From Pseudomonas botevensis (GTDB lineage Bacteria > Pseudomonadota > Gammaproteobacteria > Pseudomonadales > Pseudomonadaceae), in NCBI RefSeq assembly GCF_019145475.1, contig NZ_JAHTKI010000008.1, forward strand, positions 1 to 64,000: a DNA stretch of 64,000 bases, read 5' to 3'. Positions 15,513-25,574 of this stretch are shown in pieces. A model generated the notes under the pieces. The model saw only the letters and a list, made by a program, of their open reading frames with translations, had not been told where the DNA came from and made no database searches. Position 1 is the stretch's first letter. Each line of letters begins with the position of its first letter. The translations under genes and the position numbers were made by a program.

Positions 15513-18500
15513 TCAGACCGTGTCCACCTTCAGCGAATGGTCATTCAACATGCCATTGATGATGGTCGCCGTGTCGGCCCCACCGGCAATCACACCACCC
15601 GCCCCCGGGGTGACGCCGTAGTGACTGGCGAGGTTGACGCCGGCCAGGTCGATGGTCTGGTTGGTCGAGCCACCGGCCATGGCGCTGACGTCGATGCTGG
15701 TGACCAGTGACGCGCCGCTGCCGGTGACGGTGAAGTGCAGGTAGTCGTCCAGCGACGCCGCCGTGCCGTTTTCACCTTGCAGCAGTTGCGACAGGTCAAG
15801 CTTGTCGGTGCCGGGGGTGAAGTCGGTGATGACGTCGTGGCCGCTGTTGCCCTTGAGCCACTGGAAGGTGTCGGCCCCCGGCCCGCCGGTCAGGGTGTTG
15901 TTGCCCATACCGCCGATCAGCAAGTCGTCCCCGCCACCGCCATTGAGGATGTCGTTGCCCAGGCCTCCATTGATCACGTTGTTATTGTTGTCGCCGGTCA
16001 GGGTGTCGTTGAAGTTCGAGCCGACGAGGTTTTCGATGCCGGTCAAGGTGTCCGTCCCGGCGCCGATGGTGTTTTGCGCACCGGGCAGGCTCAGGTTCAC
16101 CGTGACCCCGGCGGTGGCGTGGGCGTAGCTGGCGGTGTCGATGCCGGTGCCGCCATCGAGCAGGTCATTGCCCGGCCCGCTGAAGAGCAGATCGTTGCCG
16201 GCGCCGCCGTGCAGCTCGTTGTTGCCTGAGCCGGCGGTGAGCACGTCATTGCCGTCGCCACCGTTGAGGATGTTGTCGCCCGTACCGGCCACCAGCAAGT
16301 CATCCCCCGAGGTGCCGGTGAGGGTGTGGCCGTCCTGATAGCTGATGGTCACGTTGGCGCTGTCGCTGCCGCCATGGTTGTCGTTGGCGGTGTAGGTGCC
16401 GTGGTAGTCCGGGGTGATGTCGTGAGCGCCGGCGTAGTTGAGGGTCATGGTCAACTGGTAGTTTTCCGCCGCGTTGGTGTTGCTGCCCGTGGTGTTGGTG
16501 ATGTTGGTGATGTGGATCTGGTAGACCCCGTCGGCCGACGCCGTGAGGGTTTGCCCGTCCGCCAGCGCGGTGTACGCGCCGCCGTTGATCGAGTACTCCA
16601 TGGTGATGTGCCCGGCCGCCAGATTGTGATCCAGGTTGAGAGTCTCGCCCTGGCGCAGGTTGACGGTGATGCGGTCCTCATCGTTGGCATTGGTGTTGGT
16701 GACCGCGCCGAGGTAACCGCTGACCACCAGCACAGCGGTCATGGTCGCGGCGTTGGCAGCAAACGAGTTGCGCACGTTGGCCAGGTTCTGGTTGGCGGCG
16801 GTGTTGGCATTGGTGCCGGTGAAGCTGATCGCGCCGGTGCCCGTGAAGTCCGCCGCTTTCGAGACCCAGCCGGTGTTGAAGGACGTCGGCGTGGCGTTGA
16901 GGGTGTCACCGTTGGGGTCGGTGTCGTTGGCCAGCAGCAGCTCGCCCGGCACCACGATGTTGCCCGACAGCACGTTGGTGATGATGTGGTCGTCCACCGC
17001 CACCGGAGGCGCGTTGGGGATCACTTTCACGGTCAGGGTGGAGCTGGCGAGGTCGCCGTCGTTGTCGCTCACGGTGAAGCCGATGTTTTCGGTGATGACC
17101 ACCGTCGTGGTTTTCTGCGAGGTGTAGTTGTAGTCACCGGTATCGAGGTTGATCACCAGGGTGCCGCTGTTGTTGGTAGCGATGCTCAGGGTGTTGTTCA
17201 CGGTGTTGAAGGTGCCGTGGTTGGTGCCGCCGCTGAACGTCAGCCCGCCCTGCCCACCGTTGGCCTTCGGATCGTAGGTGTAGGTAGTGCCGTCAACCAC
17301 GATGGACTTGATAAACCCGCCATCGGCGCCGAACGTGCCGCCCTCGCCCAGCAACGAACCGGTGACCGGCGCGCCCATCACCGTGCCGGACAGCACCGAG
17401 TTGAGCTGGTTGAGGTCGGTGACCACCACCGCGTTGGTGTCGGTGTGGCTGATGCCGTCGTAGGCCAGCGGATCGAGGTTGGCATTGCTCACGCCGTTGC
17501 CGAGGCCGATCGCGTAGTTCTTGATGTTGTTGGCATCGAGGAAGTTTTTCAGCGCGGCTTCGTCGGCGCTACCGATGTCGCCCTCGTTGGGTTTGCCGTC
17601 GGAGAAGAAGTAGCCGACGTTCTGCGCCCCGGTGAGTTTGCCCGAGGTGTTGAACGCAGTCTGCATGGTTGCCACGGCGGCGTCGTAGTTGGTGCCGCCC
17701 CCGGCGCTGAGGCCGGCGAGCAGGGTCTTGGCGGTCGCCACATCGACCCACACCGTGGTGCGGTCGGTGGCGTTGCTGCTGAAGGTCACCAGTTGCACCT
17801 TCACGTCGCCCAGATCGTCGTACTTGTCGAGCAAGGCGCTGATGGCCTGTTTCGCCAGGTCCAGCCGCGACAGGCCCGGCACGCCGGAGGCGTCGGCCAT
17901 GCTGCCGGAGATGTCGAGGACGATGAGGACGTTGGAATCGATCTCCACCGCCGCCACCGAACGATCCGACGCCACAGCCTTGGGCACGTCATCGACGATG
18001 TTGACCACGATAGTGCTGGTGGTGCTGTTGCCCAGCGCATCGGTGGCTTTGTAGGTGAAGCTTTCGCTCAGGGTGTTCGCCCCGTCGTTGGCGTTCGGCA
18101 GGGTTTTCGGCGCCGAAGTCAGGGTGTAGGTGTAGGTGCCGTCGGCGTTGAGCTGGATCTGCCCGTAAGTGCCGGTGGCGCTGCCCACCAGGGTGTAAGT
18201 GATCGCCCCGCTGCCGCCGGTGACCGAACCGACCAGGGTACCGGTCGCGGTTTCCCCGGTGTTGCCCGGATCGCTGCCGGTGACCGTACCGGCGGCCAGG
18301 TCCTGGCCATCCTTGGTCAGATCGAGGGCTTTTTCGTAAACCGTCACGTCCTGATCGACCGAAGCCACCAGTTTGCTATCGGCGACGTTGATGGTGATGG
18401 TCGTGGTGCTTTCATCGCCGTCGGTGTCGCGGATGGTGTAGGTGAAGGTATCGGTGGCGCCCGGCGGGCTCACCGAGTTCGGGTTGCTGTGGTAGACGGC

Positions 18501-21500
18501 GTTGCCTGCCGCGTCCAGGGTCAGGTAACCGTAGGTGCCGTTGATGTTGCTGTTGAGGCCGCCACTGGCCGACGTCGCGGTATTGCTGCCGGCGCGCACG
18601 CCGACCACCGTGGCCGCGCCGTCGGCACCGCTGATGTCATTGCCCAGCACGCTGATGTTGACCGTGCCGCCCTCCACCACCGAGCCGGTGTCCGCCTTGG
18701 CGGTCGGCAGGTCGTCGATGATGTTGACGTTGATCTGGCCGCTGGCGGTGCTGCCATCGGTGTCGGTCGCCACCACGTTGAAGTTCTCGGTGAGGCTGTT
18801 GGCGCCGTTGCCGGTCGGGTGATTTTCGTTATCCACCAGGGTGTAGCTGTAGCTGACGACACCGGTCGCCGGATTGTAGCCGGTGACGGTGAAGGTGCTG
18901 CCCAGCGGTGAGACCACCGATTGCGGGAAGCCTGCGGCCACGCCGTTGGTGACGATCGCGATACCGCCGACGGTGAGGGTTTGCAGGCCATCGAGAGCGG
19001 TCACGGTGAAGGTGCCGCTCTGGGTCAGCGCCGGCACATTGGGGCTGGTGCCGTCGCTGAGGTTTTTCTCATAGACGGTCAACTCACCGCCAGCAACATC
19101 GAGGCCGTTGAGCACCACCGGATCGTCGTTGTTGTGAACGTTCAGCACCAGATTGGCGGTGCTGGTGTCGCCATCGGCATCGGTGAGGGTGTAGGTGAAG
19201 GTTTCGGTGCCATTGCCACCGCCGTGCAGGGCTTTGAAATCGGCATCGTTGGTATTCAGCGTGTAGGTGTACGTGCCGTTGGCGTTCAGCACCAGGGTGC
19301 CGTAAGTCCCGACGAAAGTGCCGGGGGTGATCGGGCCGCTGTTCGGGCCGGTCGCGACCACGTCGGCGCCTTGCACGTCGTTGGTCAGCACGTTGCCGCT
19401 GAGGGTCAATTGGGTTTCCGAAGCGGTGTTGACGTTGCTGTCATTCACAGCCTTCGGCACGTCATCGACAATGTTGACCACGATGGTGCTGTTGACCACG
19501 TTGCCCAGCGAGTCGGTGGCCTGGTAGGTGAAGGTCTCCGTCAGGGTATTGGCCCCGTCGTTGGCATGCGGTGTGGTGCTGGCCGGCGATGTCAGGGTGT
19601 AGGTGTAGGTGCCGTTGGCGTTGAGCTGGATCTGCCCGTAGTTGCCGGTGGCGCTGCCGACCAGCGCATAAGTGATCGCGCCGACCGCGCCGGTGACCGC
19701 ACCCACCAGCGTGCCGGACGCGGTTTCGCCAGTGCTGGTCGGGTCGCTGCCGGTGACCGTGCCGGCGGCAAGGTCCTGGCCATCCTTGTTCAGGTCGAGG
19801 GCTTTTTCGTAGACCGTGACGTCGTTGTCGCTGCTGGCGACCAGACAACTGTTGGAGACGTCGATGGTGATGGTGGTGGTGCTTTCATCGCCATCGGAAT
19901 CGCGCACGGTGTAGGTGAACACGTCCACCGCGCCCGGCCCGTTCACCACGTTGGGATTGCTGTGATAGACCGCGTTGCCGGTGGCGTCCAGGGTCAGGTA
20001 GCCGTAGGTGCCATTGATGTTGGTATTGAGGCCGCCAATGGCCGAGGTCGAGGTGTCGGAACCGGCGCGCACGCCGACCACCGCACCGCCAGCGGCCGGG
20101 CCGTCGGCGCCGCCGATGTCGTTGTCCAGCACATTGCCGCTAACGGTGCCGCCCTCCACCACCGACGTCGCGTCAGGGTGCGCGGTGGGCAGGTCATCAA
20201 CGATGTTGACGTTGATCTGGCCGCTGGCGGTGCTGCCATCGGTGTCCGTGGCGACGACGTTGAAGTTCTCGGTGATGCTGTTGGCGCCGTTGGCGTTCGG
20301 ATGGGTTTCGTTATCCACCAGGGTGTAGCTGTAGCTGACCACGCCGGTCGCCGGGTTGTAGCCGGTGATGGTCAGCGTGCTGCCCAGCGGCGTGGTGACC
20401 GATTGTGGGAAACCTGCGGCCACGCCGTTGGTGATCACCGCAATGCCGCCGACGGTCAGGGTTTGCAGACCGTCCAGCGCGGTCACGGTGAAGGTGCCGC
20501 TCTGGGTCAGCGCCGGAGCGTCGGGGCTGCTGCCGTCGCTGAGGTTTTTCTCGTAGACGGTGAGTTCGCCGCCATTGACGTCGAGGCCATTGAGGTAGAC
20601 CGGGTCGTCGTTGTTGTGGATTTGCAGGACGAGGTTGGCGGTGCTGGTATCGCCGTCCGAGTCAGTGATGGTGTAGATGAAGGTTTCCGTGCCATTGCCG
20701 CCGCCGTGCAGGGCTTTGAAGTCCGCATCGTTGGTGTTCAGCGTGTAGGTGTAAGTGCCATTGGCGTTCAGCACCAAAGTGCCGTAGGTCCCGGTGAAAG
20801 TGCCAGCGGTGATCGGGCCGGCGCTTGGGCCGGTTGGAACGCGGTCGGCGCCCTGGACATCGTTGGTCAGGACGTTGCCGGTCAGGGTCAGATTGGATTC
20901 CGACGCGGTGCTGGCGTTGCTGTCGTCGACGCCTTTTGGCAGGTCGTCGACGATGTTCACGTCGAGGGTGCCATTGGCCGTGGTGCCGTTGTCGTCGACC
21001 ACGGTGACCCCGAACTGCTCGCTCAGGGTGTTGGCGCCGTTGGCGGTTGGGTGGGCTTCGTTATCGACCAGGGTGTAGCTGTAGCTCACGACGCCTGTTG
21101 CAGCATTGAACCCGGTAATGGTCAGGGTGCTGCCGAGCGGTGTGGTGACCGATTGTGGGAAGCCTGCGGCCACGCCGTTAGTGACTACGGCGATGCCGCC
21201 GATGGTCAGCGTGGTGACGCCGTCCAGCGCGGTGATGGTGAACGTGCCGCTTTGGGTCAGCGCCGGGGCGTCAGGGCTGCTGCCGTCGCTCAGGTTTTTC
21301 TCGTAGACGGTGAGTTCACCGCCGTTGACGTCGAGGCCGCTGATGACCACTGGATCGTCGTTGTTATGGATTTGCAGGACGAGGTTGGCGGTGCTGGTAT
21401 CGCCGTCCGAGTCAGTGATGGTGTAGGTGAAGGTTTCAGTACCATTGCCGCCGCCGTGCAGGGCTTTGAAATCGGCGTCGTTGGTGTTCAGCGTGTAGGT

Positions 21501-24500
21501 GTAAGTGCCATTGGCGTTCAGCACCAGAGTGCCGTAAGTCCCGGTGAAAGTACCGGCGGTGATCGGGCCGGTGGGTACGCGGTCAGCACCTTGCACATCG
21601 TTGGTCAGCACGTTGCCGGTCAAGGTCAGATTGGTTTCCGACGCGGTGCTGGCGTTGCTGTCATCCACGCCTTTTGGCAGGTCGTCGACGATGTTGACAT
21701 CGAGCGTGCCATTGGCGGTGGTGCCGTTGTCATCGACCACGGTGACCCCAAACTGCTCGCTCAAAGTATTCGCGCCATTGGCAGTCGGATGTGCTTCGTT
21801 ATCGACCAGGGTGTAGCTGTAACTCACGACACCAGTTGCAGCGTTGAACCCGGTAATCGTCAGCGTACTGCCGAGCGGCGTGGTGACCGATTGCGGGAAG
21901 CCTGCGGCCACGCCGTTGGTGACTACGGCGATGCCGCCGATGGTCAGGGTCGTTACACCGTCCAGCGCGGTGATGGTGAACGTGCCGCTTTGGGTCAGCG
22001 CTGGGGCGTCAGGGCTGCTGCCGTCGCTGAGGTTTTTCTCGTAGACGGTGAGTTCGCCGCCGTTGACGTCGAGGCCGCTGATGACCACTGGATCGTCGTT
22101 GTTATGGATTTGCAGCACGAGGTTGGCGGTGCTGGTATCGCCGTCCGAATCAGTGATGGTGTAGGTGAAGGTTTCTGTGCCATTGCCGCCGCCGTGCAGG
22201 GCTTTGAAATCGGCGTCGTTGGTGTTGAGGGTATAGGTATAAGTGCCGTTGGCGTTCAGTACCAGCGTGCCGTAAGTCCCGGTGAAAGTACCGGCGGTGA
22301 TCGGGCCGGTGGGTACGCGGTCAGCGCCCTGCACGTCGTTGGTCAGCACGTTGCCGGTCAAGGTCAGATTGGTTTCCGACGCGGTGCTGGCGTTGCTGTC
22401 ATCCACGCCTTTTGGCAGGTCGTCGACGATGTTCACATCGAGGGTGCCGTTGGCGGTGGTGCCGTTGTCATCGACCACGGTGACCCCGAACTGCTCGTAG
22501 CTCACGACGCCTGTTGCAGCATTGAACCCGGTAATGGTCAGGGTGCTGCCGAGCGGTGTGGTGACCGATTGTGGGAAGCCTGCGGCCACGCCGTTGGTGA
22601 CTACGGCGATACCGCCAATGGTCAGCGTGGTGACGCCGTCCAGCGCGGTGATGGTGAAGGTGCCGCTCTGGGTCAGCGCCGGTGCGTCGGGGCTGCTGCC
22701 GTCGCTCAGGTTTTTCTCGTAGACAGTGAGTTCACCGCCATTCACGTCGAGGCCGCTGATGACCACTGGATCGTCGTTGTTATGGATTTGCAGCACCAGA
22801 TTCGCAGTGCTGGTGTCCCCGTCCGAGTCAGTGATGGTGTAGGTGAAGGTTTCCGTGCCATTGCCGCCGCCGTGCAGGGCTTTGAAATCGGCGTCGTTGG
22901 TGTTGAGGGTGTAGGTGTAGGTGCCGTTGGCGTTCAGTACCAGCGTGCCGTAAGTCCCGGTGAACGTGCCGGCAGTGATCGGCCCGGCATTTTCACCGGT
23001 TGGTACGCGGTCGGCACCCTGGACATCGTTGGTCAGGACATTGCCGGTCAAGGTCAGATTGGTTTCCGACGCGGTGCCAGCGTTGCTGTCGTCCACACCT
23101 TTTGGCAGGTCGTCGACGATGTTCACATCGAGGGTGCCGTTGGCGGTGGTGCCGTTGTCGTCCACCACAGTGACCCCAAACTGCTCGCTCAGGGTGTTGG
23201 CGCCGTTGGCGGTTGGGTGGGCTTCGTTATCGACCAGGGTGTAGCTGTAGCTCACGACGCCGGTGGCAGCATTGAACCCAGTAATGGTCAGCGTACTGCC
23301 GAGCGGTGTGGTGACCGATTGCGGGAAACCTGCCGCGACGCCATTGGTGACTACGGCGATGCCACCAATGGTCAGCGTGGTGACGCCGTCCAGCGCGGTG
23401 ATGGTAAAGGTGCCGCTCTGGGTCAGCGCCGGGGCGTCAGGGCTGCTGCCGTCACTCAGGTTTTTCTCGTAGACGGTGAGTTCACCACCGTTGACGTCGA
23501 GGCCGCTGATGACCACTGGATCGTCGTTGTTATGGATTTGCAGCACGAGGTTGGCGGTGCTGGTATCGCCGTCCGAGTCAGTGATGGTGTAGGTGAAGGT
23601 TTCAGTGCCATTGCCGCCGCCGTGCAGGGCTTTGAAGCCCGCATCACTGGTATTCAGCGTGTAGGTGTAGGTGCCGTTGGCATTCAGCACCAGAGTGCCG
23701 TAGGTCCCGGTGAAAGTACCGGCGGTAATCGGCCCGGCATTTTCGCCGGTTGGTACGCGGTCGGCCCCCTGCACATCGTTGGTCAGGACATTGCCGGTCA
23801 AGGTCAGATTGGTTTCCGACGCGGTGCCAGCATTGCTGTCGTCCACACCTTTTGGCAGGTCATCGACGATGTTCACATCGAGGGTGCCGTTGGCGGTGGT
23901 GCCGTTGTCATCGACCACGGTGACCCCGAACTGCTCGCTCAAAGTATTCGCGCCATTGGCAGTCGGATGCGCTTCGTTATCGACCAGGGTGTAGCTGTAA
24001 CTCACGACACCGGTAGCGGCGTTGAACCCGGTAATCGTCAGCGTACTGCCGAGCGGTGTGGTGACCGATTGCGGGAAGCCTGCCGCGACGCCGTTGGTGA
24101 CCACGGCGATACCGCCGATGGTCAGCGTGGTGACGCCGTCCAATGCAGTGATGGTGAACGTACCGCTTTGAGTCAGCGCAGCCGCATCCGGCGCACTACC
24201 GTCGCCCAGATTCTTCTCGAAAACCGTCAGCTCCCCGCCTTCGGCATTCAACCCGCTGATAACCACCGGGTCATCGTTGTTGTGGATTTGCAGCACCAGA
24301 TTCGCGGTGCTGGTATCACCGTCGGCATCCCGCAAGGTGTAGGTGAACGTCTCGGTGCCGCTGCCACCACCGTGCAGTGCCTTGAAGTCGGCGTCGCTGG
24401 TATTGAGCGTGTAGGTGTAAGTGCCGTTGGGGTTGAGCACCAGCGTCCCGTAGGTGCCGGTAAACGTACCGCCGACCACCGGGCCGCTATTGGGGCCGAC

Positions 24501-25574
24501 GGGGATGCGGTCGGCGCCCTGGATGTCGTTCGGCAGCACGCTGCCGGTCAGGGTCAGCAGGGTTTGCGACGCGGTGTTCGGGTTGCTGTCATCGATGGCT
24601 TTGGGCACGTCGTCGGTGATGTTGACGTCCAGCGTGCCGGTGGCGGTGTCGCCGTTGCTGTCGTTGGCGATCACGGTGAAGTGTTCGCTGAGGTTATTGG
24701 CGCCATCACCCGCCGCGTGGGTTTCGCTGCCGTTGAGGGTGTAGCTGTAATTGAGTACGCCGGTGGCCGGGTTATAACCGGTGATGGTCAGGGTGTTGCC
24801 CAATTGCGTGGTGATCGACTGCGGGAAGCCGATGGGCACGCCGCCGACGATGACGTTGATGCCGCCGATGCTCAGGCTGGTGAGGCCGTCCGGGGCATTG
24901 ACGGTAAAGGTGCCAGTCTGGGTCAGCGCAGCGCTGTTGGCGGCGGAGCCGTCCGGCAGGTTGGCTTCGTTGACCGTCAGTTCACCGCCCTGTACGTCCA
25001 GGCCGGTGATCGTGACCGGGTTGTTGACCGGTGGTGCAATCGGCGTGTTGTCACCGTTGTCGACCACCGCGTTGTGCCGTTCTTCGGGAAACTCGGGAAT
25101 GCCGCCGAACCCGGCGGTGGGGAAACCGATGACCGGATCGACGCGCCCGCCGACTTCTTCCAGCAAGACAAAACTGTGGCCGCCGCCCTTGCCGCCATTC
25201 GGATCGGAGGGTGCATCCGGCCCGGCGGCGGTGGCTTCGGCGGATTTGCTCGGGTCATCGCCGGCGGCAATGGCTTTCTGGATTTGCTCGACGTCGGTCA
25301 GTTGGGCGTCGGTCGGGGTCAGCGCTTCCGGGGAGTCGACATGCGGCGCGTGATTGGCCAGCAACTGGCCGGTCATGGTCAGGCTGCTGCCACGGCCGAG
25401 GGTCAGCTCCTGGCCATTTTGCAGATGAACGGCGACGGCGCCTTCCGCGCCGGTGATCAACTGATCGCCGGCAAACAAGCGATCGCCTTCGACCAGGGCA
25501 CGCCGATTGCCATCAGCCCCCTGGGAAAAAACCTGACCAATGACTTTAGTGACGATCCCGATGAGCGTTGCCAT
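15513..25574 (-). CDS. Giant RTX adhesin, LapA/MapA type
   Basis: This biofilm adhesin of about 3353 residues is exported by type 1 secretion. I chose the ATG at 25574 because GGAGGA lies 6 bases ahead and the product then begins MATLIGIVTKVIGQV, as in LapA-like retention modules; the open frame to 25715 is non-conserved. Residues 1-110 are the retention module, and TAAG at 115-118 matches the LapG protease site. Six units of about 250 residues follow, then two longer composite units. A vWA domain (nt about 17400-17955) carries DISGS. About seven RTX nonapeptides (15867-16320) and a C-terminal T1SS signal end the protein. The exporter genes diverge at 26109. lapD and lapG are not in the window, which fits the second adhesin MapA better than LapA. 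Near-identical repeats make the exact length assembly-sensitive. Confidence 0.93.
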   Translation of the reverse strand: MATLIGIVTKVIGQVFSQGADGNRRALVEGDRLFAGDQLITGAEGAVAVHLQNGQELTLGRGSSLTMTGQLLANHAPHVDSPEALTPTDAQLTDVEQIQKAIAAGDDPSKSAEATAAGPDAPSDPNGGKGGGHSFVLLEEVGGRVDPVIGFPTAGFGGIPEFPEERHNAVVDNGDNTPIAPPVNNPVTITGLDVQGGELTVNEANLPDGSAANSAALTQTGTFTVNAPDGLTSLSIGGINVIVGGVPIGFPQSITTQLGNTLTITGYNPATGVLNYSYTLNGSETHAAGDGANNLSEHFTVIANDSNGDTATGTLDVNITDDVPKAIDDSNPNTASQTLLTLTGSVLPNDIQGADRIPVGPNSGPVVGGTFTGTYGTLVLNPNGTYTYTLNTSDADFKALHGGGSGTETFTYTLRDADGDTSTANLVLQIHNNDDPVVISGLNAEGGELTVFEKNLGDGSAPDAAALTQSGTFTITALDGVTTLTIGGIAVVTNGVAAGFPQSVTTPLGSTLTITGFNAATGVVSYSYTLVDNEAHPTANGANTLSEQFGVTVVDDNGTTANGTLDVNIVDDLPKGVDDSNAGTASETNLTLTGNVLTNDVQGADRVPTGENAGPITAGTFTGTYGTLVLNANGTYTYTLNTSDAGFKALHGGGNGTETFTYTITDSDGDTSTANLVLQIHNNDDPVVISGLDVNGGELTVYEKNLSDGSSPDAPALTQSGTFTITALDGVTTLTIGGIAVVTNGVAAGFPQSVTTPLGSTLTITGFNAATGVVSYSYTLVDNEAHPTANGANTLSEQFGVTVVDDNGTTANGTLDVNIVDDLPKGVDDSNAGTASETNLTLTGNVLTNDVQGADRVPTGENAGPITAGTFTGTYGTLVLNANGTYTYTLNTNDADFKALHGGGNGTETFTYTITDSDGDTSTANLVLQIHNNDDPVVISGLDVNGGELTVYEKNLSDGSSPDAPALTQSGTFTITALDGVTTLTIGGIAVVTNGVAAGFPQSVTTPLGSTLTITGFNAATGVVSYEQFGVTVVDDNGTTANGTLDVNIVDDLPKGVDDSNASTASETNLTLTGNVLTNDVQGADRVPTGPITAGTFTGTYGTLVLNANGTYTYTLNTNDADFKALHGGGNGTETFTYTITDSDGDTSTANLVLQIHNNDDPVVISGLDVNGGELTVYEKNLSDGSSPDAPALTQSGTFTITALDGVTTLTIGGIAVVTNGVAAGFPQSVTTPLGSTLTITGFNAATGVVSYSYTLVDNEAHPTANGANTLSEQFGVTVVDDNGTTANGTLDVNIVDDLPKGVDDSNASTASETNLTLTGNVLTNDVQGADRVPTGPITAGTFTGTYGTLVLNANGTYTYTLNTNDADFKALHGGGNGTETFTYTITDSDGDTSTANLVLQIHNNDDPVVISGLDVNGGELTVYEKNLSDGSSPDAPALTQSGTFTITALDGVTTLTIGGIAVVTNGVAAGFPQSVTTPLGSTLTITGFNAATGVVSYSYTLVDNEAHPTANGANTLSEQFGVTVVDDNGTTANGTLDVNIVDDLPKGVDDSNASTASESNLTLTGNVLTNDVQGADRVPTGPSAGPITAGTFTGTYGTLVLNANGTYTYTLNTNDADFKALHGGGNGTETFIYTITDSDGDTSTANLVLQIHNNDDPVYLNGLDVNGGELTVYEKNLSDGSSPDAPALTQSGTFTVTALDGLQTLTVGGIAVITNGVAAGFPQSVTTPLGSTLTITGYNPATGVVSYSYTLVDNETHPNANGANSITENFNVVATDTDGSTASGQINVNIVDDLPTAHPDATSVVEGGTVSGNVLDNDIGGADGPAAGGAVVGVRAGSDTSTSAIGGLNTNINGTYGYLTLDATGNAVYHSNPNVVNGPGAVDVFTYTVRDSDGDESTTTITIDVSNSCLVASSDNDVTVYEKALDLNKDGQDLAAGTVTGSDPTSTGETASGTLVGAVTGAVGAITYALVGSATGNYGQIQLNANGTYTYTLTSPASTTPHANDGANTLTETFTYQATDSLGNVVNSTIVVNIVDDVPKAVNDSNVNTASETQLTLSGNVLTNDVQGADVVATGPNSGPITPGTFVGTYGTLVLNANGTYTYTLNTNDADFKALHGGGNGTETFTYTLTDADGDTSTANLVLNVHNNDDPVVLNGLDVAGGELTVYEKNLSDGTSPNVPALTQSGTFTVTALDGLQTLTVGGIAIVTNGVAAGFPQSVVSPLGSTFTVTGYNPATGVVSYSYTLVDNENHPTGNGANSLTENFNVVATDTDGSTASGQINVNIIDDLPTAKADTGSVVEGGTVNISVLGNDISGADGAATVVGVRAGSNTATSASGGLNSNINGTYGYLTLDAAGNAVYHSNPNSVSPPGATDTFTYTIRDTDGDESTTTITINVADSKLVASVDQDVTVYEKALDLTKDGQDLAAGTVTGSDPGNTGETATGTLVGSVTGGSGAITYTLVGSATGTYGQIQLNADGTYTYTLTSAPKTLPNANDGANTLSESFTYKATDALGNSTTSTIVVNIVDDVPKAVASDRSVAAVEIDSNVLIVLDISGSMADASGVPGLSRLDLAKQAISALLDKYDDLGDVKVQLVTFSSNATDRTTVWVDVATAKTLLAGLSAGGGTNYDAAVATMQTAFNTSGKLTGAQNVGYFFSDGKPNEGDIGSADEAALKNFLDANNIKNYAIGLGNGVSNANLDPLAYDGISHTDTNAVVVTDLNQLNSVLSGTVMGAPVTGSLLGEGGTFGADGGFIKSIVVDGTTYTYDPKANGGQGGLTFSGGTNHGTFNTVNNTLSIATNNSGTLVINLDTGDYNYTSQKTTTVVITENIGFTVSDNDGDLASSTLTVKVIPNAPPVAVDDHIITNVLSGNIVVPGELLLANDTDPNGDTLNATPTSFNTGWVSKAADFTGTGAISFTGTNANTAANQNLANVRNSFAANAATMTAVLVVSGYLGAVTNTNANDEDRITVNLRQGETLNLDHNLAAGHITMEYSINGGAYTALADGQTLTASADGVYQIHITNITNTTGSNTNAAENYQLTMTLNYAGAHDITPDYHGTYTANDNHGGSDSANVTISYQDGHTLTGTSGDDLLVAGTGDNILNGGDGNDVLTAGSGNNELHGGAGNDLLFSGPGNDLLDGGTGIDTASYAHATAGVTVNLSLPGAQNTIGAGTDTLTGIENLVGSNFNDTLTGDNNNNVINGGLGNDILNGGGGDDLLIGGMGNNTLTGGPGADTFQWLKGNSGHDVITDFTPGTDKLDLSQLLQGENGTAASLDDYLHFTVTGSGASLVTSIDVSAMAGGSTNQTIDLAGVNLASHYGVTPGAGGVIAGGADTATIINGMLNDHSLKVDTV
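15867..16320 (-). repeat. RTX calcium-binding nonapeptide repeats
   Basis: The encoded sequence has repeated GGxGxD-type units (LNGGDGNDVL, LHGGAGNDLL, LDGGTGIDTA, INGGLGNDIL, LTGGPGADTF) followed by a T1SS C-terminal region with ITDFTPGTDKLDLS. These bind calcium after export and precede the uncleaved secretion signal. Confidence 0.92.
17400..17955 (-). other. von Willebrand factor A domain of the adhesin
   Basis: The translated segment starts VLIVLDISGSMADASG, giving the MIDAS D-x-S-x-S motif. It continues with GGGTNYDAAVATMQTAF (MIDAS threonine region) and VGYFFSDGKPNEGD (MIDAS aspartate). A metal-dependent ligand-binding role at the surface is inferred from the family. Confidence 0.88.
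19127..25015 (-). repeat. Tandem 750-bp adhesin repeats
   Basis: Unit boundaries marked by the codons for HNNDDP fall at 24271, 23521, 22771, 22093, 21355 and 20605, giving spacings of 750, 750, 678, 738 and 750 bases. A diverged first unit lies at 25015-24271 and a longer unit follows to about 19127. The inner units are close to identical in DNA, which implies recent duplication or gene conversion. The 678-base unit lacks 60 bases (junction at about 22497) plus 12 bases. Confidence 0.9.
25221..25232 (-). other. TAAG motif, predicted LapG cleavage site
   Basis: Codons 115-118 of the adhesin read Thr-Ala-Ala-Gly within EATAAGPDA, just after the retention module. In LapA of P. fluorescens the periplasmic protease LapG cuts within this motif to release the adhesin. 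Confidence 0.8.
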
